Below are positions 35,131 to 48,229 of a stretch of 64,000 nt of DNA, in pieces (positions within the stretch are counted from its first letter, which is position 1; each line of letters starts with the position of its first letter). Under the pieces are notes generated by a model that saw only the letters and a list, made by a program, of their open reading frames with translations, made no database searches and had not been told where the DNA came from. The stretch comes from Synanceia verrucosa. Its lineage: Eukaryota; Chordata; Actinopteri; Perciformes; Synanceiidae. Where the stretch lies: positions 9,164,767 to 9,228,766 of the forward strand of contig CM056562.1 of the NCBI GenBank assembly GCA_029721515.1. Direction: 5' to 3'. The translations under genes were made by a program, and so were the position numbers.

Positions 35131-38100
35131 ATATAGATATCTGAAGTATGTGGAATTCGATCTATGCTATGTTTGTCTTCACACCAAATATTCATCTCTC
35201 AGGGCCTGTGTGGCCTTGAGTTTACACAGATTTACAAAATGTTACAAATCAGAGTGAGTAGAGCTCTCCATCCACTGCCTGAGGTAAGATCACAGCTGAA
35301 ATACACATAATGCAGTCTGAGGGTAATTCTGAAGGGAAAAGAGCTAATGTTTAACGAATACATTCTTATTGTAATGTGCGTTTAATTCTGTGCCAAAGCT
35401 CGAGAGATATCTGCAAATCTTCCCAGTCACTCCGTGAAATCTGCTGAACTGCTGATTGGGAGCACATATCATTACTGTATAAAGGCACACATTCTTCCAG
35501 AACCAGTCTCCTACTGTACAATGTCAGTTCTATGCAAATAAACCAAAAGGTGTGGCTATCATATGCTGTAAACATTAGTTTTGATTACAATAAGTTACGT
35601 GTAATGCAAATTAAATCTTTTTTTTTTTTTTTTCAAATCATGTTTTGGATTTCAATGAAAAACTGCATTTCCAATCCCTGTAGCGAGAAAACTGTTTATC
35701 CTCACATATGGAGAAATATTCACTTAATTCAGTGAACCAAAAAGTCATTCTCTCTATTGAATGTAGCACCCCTACTGGCTGGGTAATGGGCCTTGACTGT
35801 GTGCATTTACACACTGCTATCAACCATGAATGTGACACGCAAACCACTCACCATAACACATGACCCCAGCCACCCCCATATCTGTCTGTCTGTCTGCACA
35901 TGCACAAACACCAAATTCCTCATCTTGCAGTGGTGTAAAAGAGATGCAGAAGCACCAACATTCAAGGCAATCTACGCAAAAGGTTAAGGATTTCTGCTAA
36001 GTAGAGCAAAGTGCAGAAAAAACAGGACTTTTTTTTTTCAATTTAATTGAGGCTCTCACATTAACTTCAAAGTGTAAGACAAGTAATTCCCACTCTTTGC
36101 TGGTGTTCATCTTCCCAAGCTAAAACCTTGTCCTCTTCATTAAAAGCCCATCCCTCCTCATCCCCTTGAGCCTGTCATGTTCAAACAGTGTTCACAGCTC
36201 CTTGCTAGGCTGGATTAATGAAATATTTGATATATAATGTCAAAATACAGGAAAAGCAGCATGGACTAGGGACCCCAGTAATTATCGCTAGGAGAGAGGA
36301 AAATAAACATGAGGTAGAAAAAAAAGTTTATTTCCTTTGTTTTCCTTGATGCTGCACTGTGGTGCATATAAGTTGAAATAGATTTGACCAAGAGGAAACC
36401 TTGCAGCTTGCCTTGACTTGCCTGGTGTCCTCATATTTTGTGCTTCATCATTTTTCATTGCATTTTTCAAGCTACCAAATGGATTTGAAGAAAGACCTCA
36501 GTGGCCATGGACGTCTATCTGTTACCTTGAACAGCAAACTGTTGTCCTCCTGTCCTTCTTGTTCTTTTCTTTCTGTGGTTATAGCCACAAAAGGTAACTA
36601 GTATAGCAGCTAACAGTAGCCAGTAGGCACAACTGAAGAAGCCAGCACACTTCGACAGAACTGGTTCCAACACTTTTCCTTCCTGACAGGGTCAGACCAT
36701 CCATCATACAAACTACTTCTTTTGAGTGTAAGTGTCTCAACGGTTAACCTTAAGCTGTATTCTAAACAGTATGATTCTGATGTATTGCATGCATTAATGC
36801 TCCCATTGACCAAGCTTCTGGTATAAATGCAAGGTGACAGTCAGACTCAGTGTTTCTTCCTTATAAGCATTATTTAAGTCTTCCTCTCCTTGGAATCAGT
36901 CTCTAATTATTATGTTCCCCTTTCAGCAGCCGTCTGTACGTAGGTATGATAGCTTTTCAAGCTGAAAGGCCTGTAATGGACTCTCATTATTCAGTTCCAA
37001 GACAGGCACTATGGTATTTCAGTCTACGAGCGCTTCAGCAAACGTCGACAGTTATAGAGGAAGAGGTTAATTAGGTGAAGGTGCCCCTAATTCACTGGCT
37101 GGACCACTCACCACTCTCTCACTTCCCAATCAACGCTGTCCGAGCAGGTTCATGGATACCGTGACGAGTCTGTGTGAAGCATTGAAAAATCAAGTTGTAA
37201 TTCTCTCAGTTCAGGTATTTCAACTCACAGCTTCCCATAAACAATCTGCAGCGATGGGGTGACAAAAGAAACGCTGCTACAGTATATTTTACTTTTAACA
37301 GTTATGTGGTAATGTATTACTATTAGAATTTCTAACAGTTACTTTCGTAATGTGTTATATCATGTCACACCCGGATTTAATTGGTACAGTGTTTGCTTGT
37401 TTCGTGTCGCCGCAACTATTTTGTGCTACAGCAGCAAAAAAGAGCAGGCATGGCAACAGTGGTACTGAAAATGATTCTTTCAGCACTCTGAAATACTGTG
37501 GTGGCTGCAGCCAAGGTACGTTTGTCAAGTGAGACAGAAATGACTGAGCCATATTTCCTCATGTCATGTCATGTCATTAAAGGCTACATTTGAGAAGAAT
37601 AGGCCTACAATTAAAATATTTATCCTGGTGTAATGTATCACACTTTGATCAAAACCTTCATGCTCACTAACATTTATTACCACTTAAATCAAGGTTTTAA
37701 AAGCAGCTAAAAGGGTGACTTGTTGTAGAGCTCTGGAAGCTTCAGTACAGGTAACCTAGCAACCAGATGCTACTTATTGTTTTCTCTTTTTTGAAGTTCA
37801 ACTTGGCAACAACATTGTGTGGCTCATAATCAAACTTGGCCACAAGCTAGTAAAAATACATAAATATGATGATACTATAGGAACTCACTCTGGGTACATA
37901 ATGAACTACTTTTGTTTTCAAATGCTTAATCATACTTGCTGGTATGCATTTTTGTGAAAATCAGGTAAGTAATATATTCCTATTCATGGACAGTAATATT
38001 GTAATATAACCTTAAAATGGCAGTAACTAGTAATATTAATATATAACATTTTGAGAGGAACTTTCCCAACACTGACAGAATTTCTAGTCCTATTTTTCCA

Positions 38101-40344
38101 TTATAAAAGCTACATATTGACATAGAAACATCAAGCAAAGCTAAAATAAATGGGTTGTATGGAGCAAGTGAATGAATAAAGAGTGAGGTGACATCAGTGT
38201 CATTTCCATTTTTTTCAAATATTCATATATTCATGTAAAGTATTATCAGATCTTTACCTTTTATCTTTTTCTTAACAGCTATTACCAAGAATATCACCTG
38301 ACCCAACACACTCACACATACACATTGCTAAATGCACACACTTTTGTCAGAACGAATGAATTAAATAGAGATCAAGGTTTATTCTGAGCAATCAGCTTGA
38401 AGCTGGAAAGCCTGACAGGTTTCCTTGACTGGAAAATATACAGTATCAAACATTCATTTACAAGTGAGGCCTGCTTCTGGAAATGACAGCACTAAGCTGT
38501 AGGGCCTGCTCATCGTTAGGTGACTAATGGAGTATACGTATTACACATGAGACTCTACATTGGTTTTGATAAAGTCAAGCTCTACTTCATCTGACCTGAT
38601 TACCTGCAGACATCAAAAAATGATGTCCTCCTTCTCATGATGAATGGGTTTGTTTTTTAGGCCACATCAGTCACAAGCATGCTTTTATTAATATACAATG
38701 TAAGGCTTTGCTACAGAACTGCGCCTCGTTGAAAGTAATGTCATTTCATTGAACAATGTGACAGAAAATCAGGGGAGAGCCGAAACAAAACCTCACAAAG
38801 GAGCTCCTGAATCAACAATCCATATCTCAAGGACCCTACAGGGTGACAGAGAATATGCCCACCCCCCCGCCTCAGAGAGCTGAGTGGAGGCAATGAATTT
38901 AGCCTGCCGAAAACAACAGAATCTGTCTGCTGTTATTGTAGCAAGATCAATTTCTGAAACATATCTATAATATCATTTTTTCATTTATTTGAGTTAATTG
39001 TTTATGATTGAAAGAAAAACATATATGTATTGTTTCCTTATACAAGGAGGCCTCCGGAATGTTTGAGACCCCTATGATCGCTTTCAGGGGGTCCACCTTC
39101 CTATAAAGGAGTGTCTCCCACCTTAAGTTTTGCTACTGTACTTCAAGGGAGAGGTACGTCACATTTATGTTTATTGCAATTTATAATAAGTTTACTTTTC
39201 AGTTAAAAACTCTTCAATCAACCATTGACCTGGATAAATCTGTTTCTTCCACTCATCTACTCTACACCTGCAGGCTGATCTGACAGGTAATACTCAGGTG
39301 GACAGAGTTTAGACATCAAGGTGTAACCTGAAAGGATTTACAATCTAAAAACTAAAATCTGAAAGTGGGGGGGGGGTAAAGGTAAAACTACAAGGGGTGT
39401 TTATTTTTGTTTGCCCACAATAAAAGTGATGAAAACTGTGTGAAGTTTCACTTCAAATGCATAATGAAGATATAATTTTAAAAAAGAAGCATGCTGAGAA
39501 GTCTTTTCTCTGCATGCAGCTAACGGTTGGGTATTGTTTTCATGCAGAGAATTAGACTGAGACCCTCCAGCGAGATGATCTTTTAAGACTACCCCGTCTC
39601 TCTGCAACAACAAAAAAAAAAAAACAGCACTGCTCGTTTGTTCTAACAGCTTAAAACAATATTTACATCCAGTGTGAAAGCAGTTAAGAAAAAAATCTAT
39701 TTGCCAAGAAACATCTGACAGCCATTTTCGTTTCAGGTTAAACGTTACTATCACTGTGCCAAATCCTGCATAATCAACAATGACAATGTGAATGAATGCA
39801 CATTAATGCACATCTCCTCATTACAATGATGTGAATATAGCAGTTAGTGTATTGAGAGAAACAGCTGGAGGCACCAATTCTCCACACAGGCTGCAGGAAT
39901 ATGGCATTTATGCACATTTCATATATTAACATTTAAGATCTCCTCATAGTTGTAATCTCAGCTCCAATTAATTTTAATATAGGTCAAACAAGGCCTGAGA
40001 CCCATTGTATTATAATGAAAGAATGAGTATTAAAAGAGTGCAGGGGCATACCAGCCAAGAGCAAACTGAAACAAATAAATATATGCTAATGACAGCCTCC
40101 ACATTTTTACTTAAAATTAATCATCAAAGCCAGAACTTACTCAGCCTACGTTCTTAATTTTCTTGCATTGCTTCCTTTTGGCCTCTGCACTCCAAATCCC
40201 ATCTCTATGGTCTTTCGACCCCCAACTGAAAATAACCAGGAGGACAGAAGACTTATGATGACATTCGGATACTTCAATTTACTTATTTCAATTTTACAGA
40301 TTGAACAGCCCTTGCCAGGGTGGAGCCCGGCTAAGGAGCAGCTC
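35131..40344. other. long non-coding stretch, no gene recognised
   Basis: Five kilobases without a recognised gene, RNA or named transposon. There is a T15-type run near 35,620, 'gtctgtctgtctg' near 35,884 and a G10 run near 39,367. A consensus donor, CAG|GTAAGT, occurs at about 37,965 but the preceding sequence has stops in every frame back to the nearest acceptor-like site. Short frames here look random. Confidence 0.45.
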
Positions 40345-40795
40345 TCTGTAATGCTCTGTTTGTTGGTCTTAGCCAGTCAGCACTGCGTCCTCTAGATTTC
40401 CCAGAATGCTGCTGCCCGTCTGTTGACTGGCAAGAAACAGTGTGACCACATTAGTCCTGTCCTTGCCTCCATGCACTGGCTGGCTGTTCATTTTAGAATG
40501 CAGTTTTAAAGTTTTATTAACTGTTTTTAAGTGTTTAAATGGTCTGGCACTGTCTTGATATTTATCCTTTATCTTTGATTTATTTTAGCTTCTCTTTTAC
40601 TCTTCTTTTATTGTTTTTATTTTTATATTTTTAATTTTATTCATTATTTATTTTCATTTTTAATACTGTGTGCATTTTATTCCATTACCATTTTTATGTG
40701 AATTGTATGAATATATTGTACCCTGTACAGCACTTTGGTCACCTGAGGTTGTTCAAAAAGCGCTTTAGAAATAAACTTTGATATGACTTGACTCA
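40345..40795 (+). mobile_element. L2-like LINE, 3' end fragment
   Basis: A frame at about 40,345-40,510 reads L-x-V-x-L-S-Q-S-A-L... then S-Q-N-A-A-A-R-L-L-T-G, then H-I-S-P-V-L-A-S-M-H-W-L-A-V. This is the reverse-transcriptase 'thumb' region typical of L2/CR1-group LINEs. Stops follow soon after. The 3' untranslated part ends 'cagcactttggtcacctgaggttgttcaaaaagcgctttagaaataaac', the usual fish L2 end. The 5' part is truncated, as is typical. Dead. Confidence 0.8.
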
Positions 40796-41396
40796 ATTCT
40801 GCTCACATTTGCTCAACACACAGACATCTGCACTTAACCTGTAGCCTCCTGCATGCAGAGCAATTTCAGTGCAGCACCAACATGCAATCTTGAGTGAATA
40901 TAATGAAAAGGTAGGTGGGTGAGTGGGTCTTTCTCACCATTTTTCATGTTTTTTATATTATTTTTAATAAAACAATCAACATTTCATGGCACCAAAGGAA
41001 AACAGCAAATCAGAACCAAGGAGTCTCTGCAGCAGCTGTCAATCGCTGCTCACAAAACTCCAACCTAACTGTCAAACCAGGCAGCGATGAAAAATATGAA
41101 TCACTATTCAGGTGCTGTAATGCCTATTTCTCAACCTGAAATGTTAAACATAAAATTGACTGTTATTTTTTTCAGCACTGGGAGCACACAATGACCACAG
41201 CCAGGACTTATCTCAGTTAAAGTTAACAAAAGGTGAAACTAGGTGATATTTGGACCAGAAGATTGATTGAAATGTTCTATGTAATCTGATGGCCTGAGTA
41301 AGAACCTATATTAGAATAACTATGGTTTTCTTTGACAAGATAAGACAAAATTACTCCTTGCTTGATATGGAATAAAAACCAGGCTGACTGATAGTT

Positions 41397-41575
41397 GGAG
41401 AGGTGCCAGTTTCTCCTCCTGAGCACTGCTGAGGTACCCTTGAGCAAGGCACTGAACCCCCAACTGCTCAGGGCCCCTGGATATGGGGCAGCCCCCTCAC
41501 TCTGACACATCTCCTTTAATGCATGTGTCCCATAACCTGTGTGTGATGTGCAACTGCAAAAAAAAAAAAAAAACA
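41397..41575 (+). repeat. common teleost interspersed repeat (GAGCAAGGCACTGAACCCCC type)
   Basis: Contains 'gagcactgctgaggtaccctt', 'gagcaaggcactgaaccccc', 'aactgctcagggcccctgg' and 'cagccccctcactctgacac', then an A16 tract. This order is a frequent fish repeat motif, probably a LINE or SINE 3' region. The A tract may be its tail. Confidence 0.6.
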
Positions 41576-41720
41576 CTAACAGGGATTATTGAGGGATTAA
41601 TGAATTTTTTTTTTCTTCTTCTTGACACAAGTTTAAGATGAAAAGAAAAAAAATAGCTGACACAACCTCCAAGCGAAAACTACATACAGCTGCAGTTCAT
41701 TCAGACAGCTGCTGCAAGTA

Positions 41721-42126
41721 TACCCATACAGAAATGAAATGAAAATAGTATGTGATTTACTCTTTTCACACAAGATAATAAAAAGAAGTATAAGGATATT
41801 GTATGTATCATTCCTATCATATACTATTCTGATAAATACCCAAATCATACAATTTTCATTTTGTTTAAATTTACTAAGGAGCTTATATTCAGATTCACTG
41901 TTGCATGCGTTACATACAAGTTTCATACAAAGGAAATGTCCTTTGTATGAAACTTGTATATAAAGCATACAACAGTGAATGATACATACAATGTTCTTAT
42001 ACTTCTTTTTATTATCTTGTATGAAAAGAATGCAAAAGTGGCCAATTTCAAGAGTAAATCATATACTCTTCATGAATTTCAGTACATTTTTTAATAATTT
42101 TTTACTGTTTCTTTTCCGTATGGGTA
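41721..42126. mobile_element. fold-back DNA transposon, TA-flanked, perfect central palindrome
   Basis: The element lies at 41,723-42,124 and starts CCCATAC and ends GTATGGG, flanked by TA on both sides. At the centre, 21 bp arms at 41,914-41,934 and 41,939-41,959 (ATACAAGTTTCATACAAAGG...) pair perfectly around AATG. The pairing continues outward with mismatches: 'attcactgttgcatgcgtta' pairs with 'ataaagcatacaacagtgaat', and 'caagataataaaaagaagta' pairs with 'tacttctttttattatcttg'. The left arm has an extra block of about 80 nt. The same family is at 15,884-16,597. It is non-coding; a Tc1/mariner-type target is inferred from TA only. Confidence 0.78.
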
Positions 42127-42768
42127 ACTCCCTCCCACAAACACAGACCACACCTTACTGGTCTTCAAAAATCTCTCAGTATTATAGTTCTTAATGGTGT
42201 TTGTATAATCTCAGTTTTTGCTCTACTTCACACTTGGTGGGTGTATTTCTGGGGACCCACTGTGGAATCTGGACACTCCAGGGCTTTAAGACTCTGCAGA
42301 CTGAGACGAGTGGGTTGTCCAGCGATACCAGAAACCCACCGGGAACCAAACAAGCTCTCCTTCTCTTCCCTGGAGTCAACACAAGTGGAAGTGGAAGCAG
42401 AATTGAACCAGACTATGTTTTACTAGTGAGTGTGAGTATGACAAAATTTCCCAGGAGTCAGACATGATACCAACTTATAACACTGTGGTAATAAGCCAGC
42501 AAAATACCTCAGCTATAGTGAAATCCAGCATGTAAGAATACACCTAAAGAATGACGCAGCATGTCCAGCACTGAGAAAAGACTCACAATAAAAGGTTTGG
42601 GCCTTAAAATAATGTTTTGTGTGCAGGTTATTTTTACGCCTTGAATAGGCATGCTTCTTGTCTGACATAATTGCAGATGAAACAAACATTTGGTTGTGTA
42701 TTATATGTTTTTACACTCTTTGAAAAAGCTTTATTTTGTAATTATAAAGACAATAATCCAAATCCAAA

Positions 42769-42826
42769 CTGGGATAGGCTCCAGCCCCCCTATGACCCTA
42801 AATGAGGACAAGCGATAGAAAATTGT
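42769..42826 (+). mobile_element. SINE/L2-type tail fragment
   Basis: Reads 'ctgggataggctccagcccccctatgaccctaaatgaggacaagcgatagaaaattg', the tail of the SINE/L2 family with no head or ATGG repeat. Confidence 0.65.
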
Positions 42827-43045
42827 TGTGTGTAGAGAGCAGCTTCATGTTATCTATGGCTTAAAGCGTTATCAGTGAAATATCACCCTGGAAACTTATA
42901 GTATGCTCCCACAATCTGCTATTGCCTCAGAGCTCCATGGCATCACAGGCATATTACTATATTTAGTCTTGAAAAAAAAAATCAAGGAGAGCTGCACGTG
43001 TGTGCATTCAAGAGAGTGAGAGAATTTGAATATGTTTTATTGGTG

Positions 43046-43093
43046 AGGTGGTGGTGGTGGTGGTGTGTGTGTGTGTGTGTGGGGGGGGGGGGG
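43046..43093. repeat. compound (GGT)n(GT)n(G)13 repeat
   Basis: (GGT)6, then (GT)8, then G13 (43,081-43,093). G-rich on the plus strand with quadruplex potential. Confidence 0.95.
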
Positions 43094-44084
43094 TTCGAAT
43101 GTGCTTCAGGATTCATCCCAGTGGGACAAGAACCCCTCGCAGGCTGCCTTTGGATCTTGATGGTTTGTTTTTTTTTTAAAAATGTGTGTGATACTGCCAA
43201 CAGTGTAACCTACAGTAGATGTTTGAAATCATTATCATCATTATTGATGGTGCTTCTCCTGATGATTGCACAGATCCAACATTGTATGAAGTACTGTGTT
43301 TGAGTACTTGCAAACTCAATGACCTGTCCAAAATAACAACGCTAGTTGTAGGAGGGTGCAGTGTTGTCAGTTTGTTGTGTTATAACTTGCAATTTTTACA
43401 GTAAGAATAGATCAAATGACTATATGTAAAGTGAAAGGGGTTACAGCAGCACCAGAATGACTTTTGACGTCAGTTTTGGACAAAATTCCCACAGGATTGT
43501 GTGAGACTACATTGGGCAGACCTCAGACTCTGTAGGAGGGTCTGGATCATGCTCCACTTGAGGATAATTATGTACATTTTAAAGTTACATGCATGAATCC
43601 AGGGCTAGACCTGCGAAGAACATTGTGTTCTAGTAAAGAATTTCATCAGAAACACATCGATTGTATATAAAAGGTCACAAGACGACAAAAAGTTTCACCC
43701 ACACAACACAGTACACGAGACAGGATCTGTGTTTCAAGACAGATGAGTATATATTTTCTGCTCTTTATGAAACATTGGGCTTGGGACATTCACTTTCATT
43801 TCCTTTGAATTAGACGACACAATGGTGGCTTATAACTGGATAAAGGTCCACATGACAATGTCATGACACTTAGACGTTATTGTCAACATTCTATGACAAA
43901 ACGCTAGACTTAAAAGACTCTTGTTGTCTATTCAAATGCCAGTGTCATAGAGACAAATCCACAGAGAATAGTCACCAAATACTACAGTTCCTGTCACCTT
44001 TTCAGTCTCTTTATTTTATTTTCAGCAACGTTTTCAGGCAAAAAGCTGTCAAATATCCACCATAATCTACCTGCCCATTATCAA
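43094..44084. other. non-coding stretch, no gene recognised
   Basis: A TATATAAAAGG word occurs at about 43,665 without a following open frame and donor. Nothing else was recognised. Confidence 0.4.
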
Positions 44085-44300
44085 ACAGCACAAAAAAGTT
44101 AGCAGCTAGCTGGTCAACCAAGGGGAGCATTTAGTGGCCAGATATGTTCATCAGTTGGTAGAGAACAAAATAGACCAAAGAAGAGGGAATAAATCTGATT
44201 CCAAATGAATTTTAATGTTCATATAGTTCCAATAGTGTTTACAACAAATTACACTGCCTCCAAGTGGCCAAGAACTTATTAAATATTGATTAATGCAGGT
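44085..44300 (+). repeat. dispersed fish repeat family C, plus-strand copy
   Basis: Blocks 'agcagctagctgg', 'gagcatttagtggccagatatg', 'ctgcctccaagtggcc' and 'attgattaatgcaggttta' occur in the family's usual order. The minus-strand relative is at 18,540-18,800. Confidence 0.6.
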
Positions 44301-47300
44301 TTAAAAGTAGGTGTAACAGTTAACCAGTTAAAAGTAGGCGTGTCTTTTATGTTACATTTCCATCCTAGTTTATGTAACAAGCAATGCTCAGATTTATTAA
44401 AGAGTGGCTTTGTTACAGCATCTCCAAATCAAAATGTTTCAGAGGGCTCACTGTTGATGTTTTTAAAAAACTAAATTGTTCATGTAATATATTTCACAAT
44501 ATTCTAATCATGACGTGCATATAGCTGCAAGGCCCCATAGGGTCCATGCTATAGTCTTGCATGGTAAAGATATAGAATACAATACCTCATCCTGCCACAG
44601 CAGCTGCAGATAAATATTCTTGCTGAAGTGTGAAATTAAAACGTGGCCATCTTGTTATCAGTCCGCACCTACAAATGGTGCAGCCATTGTTTAGCTAAGC
44701 TATCATCATAGTATGATAATTCACATCCTTTCCTCTCTATTTACTTTTTGTACAGCAGTATTTATTTGGAGCAAGGGCAAATATCAATGCTTAGGGAATT
44801 TTATTCAGCCAACACAGATGCAACTAGTCTGCATGTCATGCATCTCTCAAACAGTTTCAAAAATGATTAATTCCTTCCAAGGAGAGCAATTAGAAGGGAG
44901 ATGGCGCTTAATGTTAACTCACTGATGCACTGGCTGGATCATGCTCATTAGATGGACTTTAACTGAAGGGCAAGTGAACAACAAACAGCTTTCAGCCTCT
45001 GTCTAATTATTGAGCCAAAGGGCAAAAGGCCCAACAGCATGATAACCGCTCAATTACAGCTTTTGCAGCTGGTGTAATCTGTGAGTTGGTATTGTAGTTT
45101 GACACTCTTATTAAAATGGGCAATTCAGCGAAGAGGAAACACTATTCTGCTGCCTCTTTATTACTCACAGACACATCTGCTTAGAGTTTTGTATGGGGGA
45201 AAACACTATGGTGCATACACCTACATACATGCAGCTAATGAGCATGATTCTTGTTCCACCGTTGGCTTCAATCAGAAGCCCAGCATTCCCAAACATATCT
45301 ATCCATCTGTTCTCTACATGATGCAGCTGCCCTACTACACTAAGCTCTTTCTATTCACTAATTATAAAAGCAAAAACAGCCAGCATAATTGTAATAAGAT
45401 CATTTCCGAAAACTTAAGAGGAAAAACTTATCAGAGATAAGCCATCGTGACTTGTGCTTGAGAGTGACAAGAGAAGGGAAGCACAGAATAGACCAGTAGT
45501 GCATATGCACAAGTTTTTCATGTTCAAAAATGTTTAGGCTATTGGTGTTGCCACACACGTTAATAAAACCTTATGAAATCATCATCTGCCTTCATTCAGT
45601 GAGGACTTAGACTGACAGATCTCTGCTGCAGATGACAGGTAGTCGGGTATGGCCTAATGCAGCAATAAGCTTTTGGCGATAAATGTTCAACACCACAAGA
45701 ACAAGCTGATGAAATGTTGGGTCACAGAAGACCGTGGGCTCTTCAAAAAATGAAAGAAATGTTGCCTGAATCTGAATCTTTAATGGCTGTTTTATTGCCA
45801 TTCAAATAAAGAGCCTTGAAGGTATAGTAGGATTTGGCAGCATCCACTGGTGTGGTTTCAGATTGCAACCAAGTACCCCTCTGCCACAGAAGGTGTCTGT
45901 AATGGAAAATTGTTCTACTTATAATATATCAGGTCATGATTAGTTGTTTTAAAATATACTCAGTATTCCTCATGTGCTAAATGAAGGTGAGAATTGACTG
46001 TACTTTTCCACTGTCAGATGGAGTATGAGCGAGGTCAGAATCTGAAGGCAAAGACCGGTGATGTTATGTTATCAATTCCACACAGATGTGCTGAGATGGC
46101 AAACTTGTCCTCATTAGGAATTTGTTTTTGACTATGGCGGTCCTCCACAGAGTTTAACTCATGTATATAAGCTAACTCTTTTCTCTGTTCGGGGAGATCT
46201 GCTGCAATCTCTGCAGACTTTCATATCTCCTCCTGTGCACAGGAAGAATAAAACTCTGAACGATTGTTGACATGACTGTTCATTATCAACTGATGAAAAC
46301 TTAGCCCTGGATTTTATACTCCATTTAATTTTAGCTCTACCAAAATCTTGTACACAATTTCCTTTGAAACTGTGATTGGGGCTTCAAGATCTGAACACAC
46401 AAATGCCTGGGCTGCTTCTGTTTTCATCCCAGAGTAATCCTTTCAAAAAAAAAGTCCATCAGTTTGTGCATGAGCTGATTCACTCTTTATAGGCCCTTTA
46501 GGTTATGAATGGTGAGTTTCACAGGAAGTGGCAGCCAATATAGAAGGTGTAATGCTGCTGGGAGTGCAATGCAACTGCAGTGACTTGTCAACTTTTGCAC
46601 TTCAGAGCATCACCTTCCATGGTCTGTGGAAGTTGCTCTCGTTTGTCTGACTCATCAGAGGGATTTCTCTTTTGCTTCTCGTGACTTTTTTTTCTGCTTA
46701 TTTCCTTTCTCTTATACAGCCTCCATCACGTCTACCCGACACAGAGCACAGGCAGCCATTGGTGCTGGCTATACTTTTTTTTGTGCATGACTCATCTCGT
46801 TACTTCTTTATTTACCAAAGCAGCGGAGGGTCAGTCTCTATCTCTCTCTCTCTCACGAGCCCTGGACAGAATACTGCCGAGCTTTGCAATTTCACATACT
46901 CACAACAGATAAATCTTTCTGTCTGGCTGGCCATGAATCTTCTAAGGCTGAGTGGCCACACAGTGTGTGGCACTGTTGCACCTGATGTTAGAGATGCTGC
47001 ATACTTTGAAACTTGGGATGCGCCTGCATTGCTTGGATATCCCTTTTTTCTTAGTCATCCAGGTGCAATCAGAGAATATTAAAAGGGCTCTCAACAAGTC
47101 AGGTGTGGTCTTATAAAATAAACATCTAATCTCAATTGAAAGTAAAAGCAAACAACATAAACTGACCACATGTGATTGGGCTTGTAGATACATCATTAAA
47201 ATACCATACACACACACATACTGCATTTGTGGGATTTACTTCATCATCATCCTCCCACTCACACACATTATCAGCCTTCACTGTTAGGACATATCTTTAA

Positions 47301-48229
47301 CCTTCAGCAAATCAACCTTCAGTTTCTCTCCGAACTGGCTTTCAACCCTCTCGTATACCTCTCAATCATCAGATGCTATCCCACTGAGCGAGCCATGACA
47401 ATGGGCCGCCTATGGAGCCAGACACCAGCAGAATATCAATGGAGTCTAGCTGGCCTGACTCCGAGCCACACCACTGGCTTCATCTCTCATTTCCCAAAGT
47501 GTGAGCCTCTGGAAAGACTCACTGGAGCCCCAAACCTAGACTGATAGAGACATCCCGCAGCAATGCTTTTAAAGCATTCCCTGCACACTTCTAGGGCACT
47601 ACTAACTGTAGAGCAGTACACAGAATAAAATAACTAGAAGATGAGAAAGAGGAGAGTGCTTTAAACACACTCCTGTTGATGCTCAGTATAACAGCACATG
47701 AGTACTCGTAAGTGTGCAGCAACCTGCAATAACACAAATGCAGTAAAATGATGACGTGTGTCAGGGTCAATATTAAGCATATTCCTCTGGGATGTGAGAC
47801 GTGCATGAAAGTGTTCCAAGTCAAACTGCCCTGAACTGACTGTGACACAAAGAGGTTCTTTATTCTTGCCGCTGAATATCAGACAAAACAAATTACAAAA
47901 GAGTTTGTGCTTAACTCTGCATTTGGCCTTGGGTTGCTTTATTTTGTACAGTACAAATCGATTGGTTGACTCTCTGATGTGCAATAAGATGATGATGGCT
48001 CTGTGCCCACAACTGGGTGAGAATCACTTGCACCCAAATCAGTATTTTATTCTTTATTTAATTAAGCTCCTCTATGTTGCAATAATGTTGTTGATCCTGT
48101 GTGAAGCAAGTCCACCTTCAAAAAAGACGCCTCTCTTGGCTCCTGGCGTGGGAAGACAGCTAAAATTTATGGCACAGTGTCCTAAAGACAATACAAATTA
48201 CATGTGTTCCTGAAATAGTAGCAGTCCAG
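44301..48229. other. non-coding stretch, no gene recognised
   Basis: Contains a short (TC)n at 46,837-46,854 and open frames of 119 codons (45,081) and 136 codons (46,672) with no domain, no splice context and ordinary chance composition. Positions 44,930-45,080 carry TAATTA and CAGCTG words in complex sequence, possibly regulatory. Confidence 0.4.

Noticed and set aside
37790..37970. Exon ending in the perfect donor CAG|GTAAGT at about 37,965
   Set aside because: All frames between the nearest acceptor-like site and the donor contain stops, and no promoter signal is near.
43665..43676. TATATAAAAGG as a promoter
   Set aside because: No downstream ATG-donor or CpG context; such words are expected by chance in AT-rich DNA. 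The similar word near 62,311 was rejected for the same reason.
46672..47082. 136-codon plus-strand frame
   Set aside because: No recognisable domain and overlapping low-complexity TC repeats; looks random.
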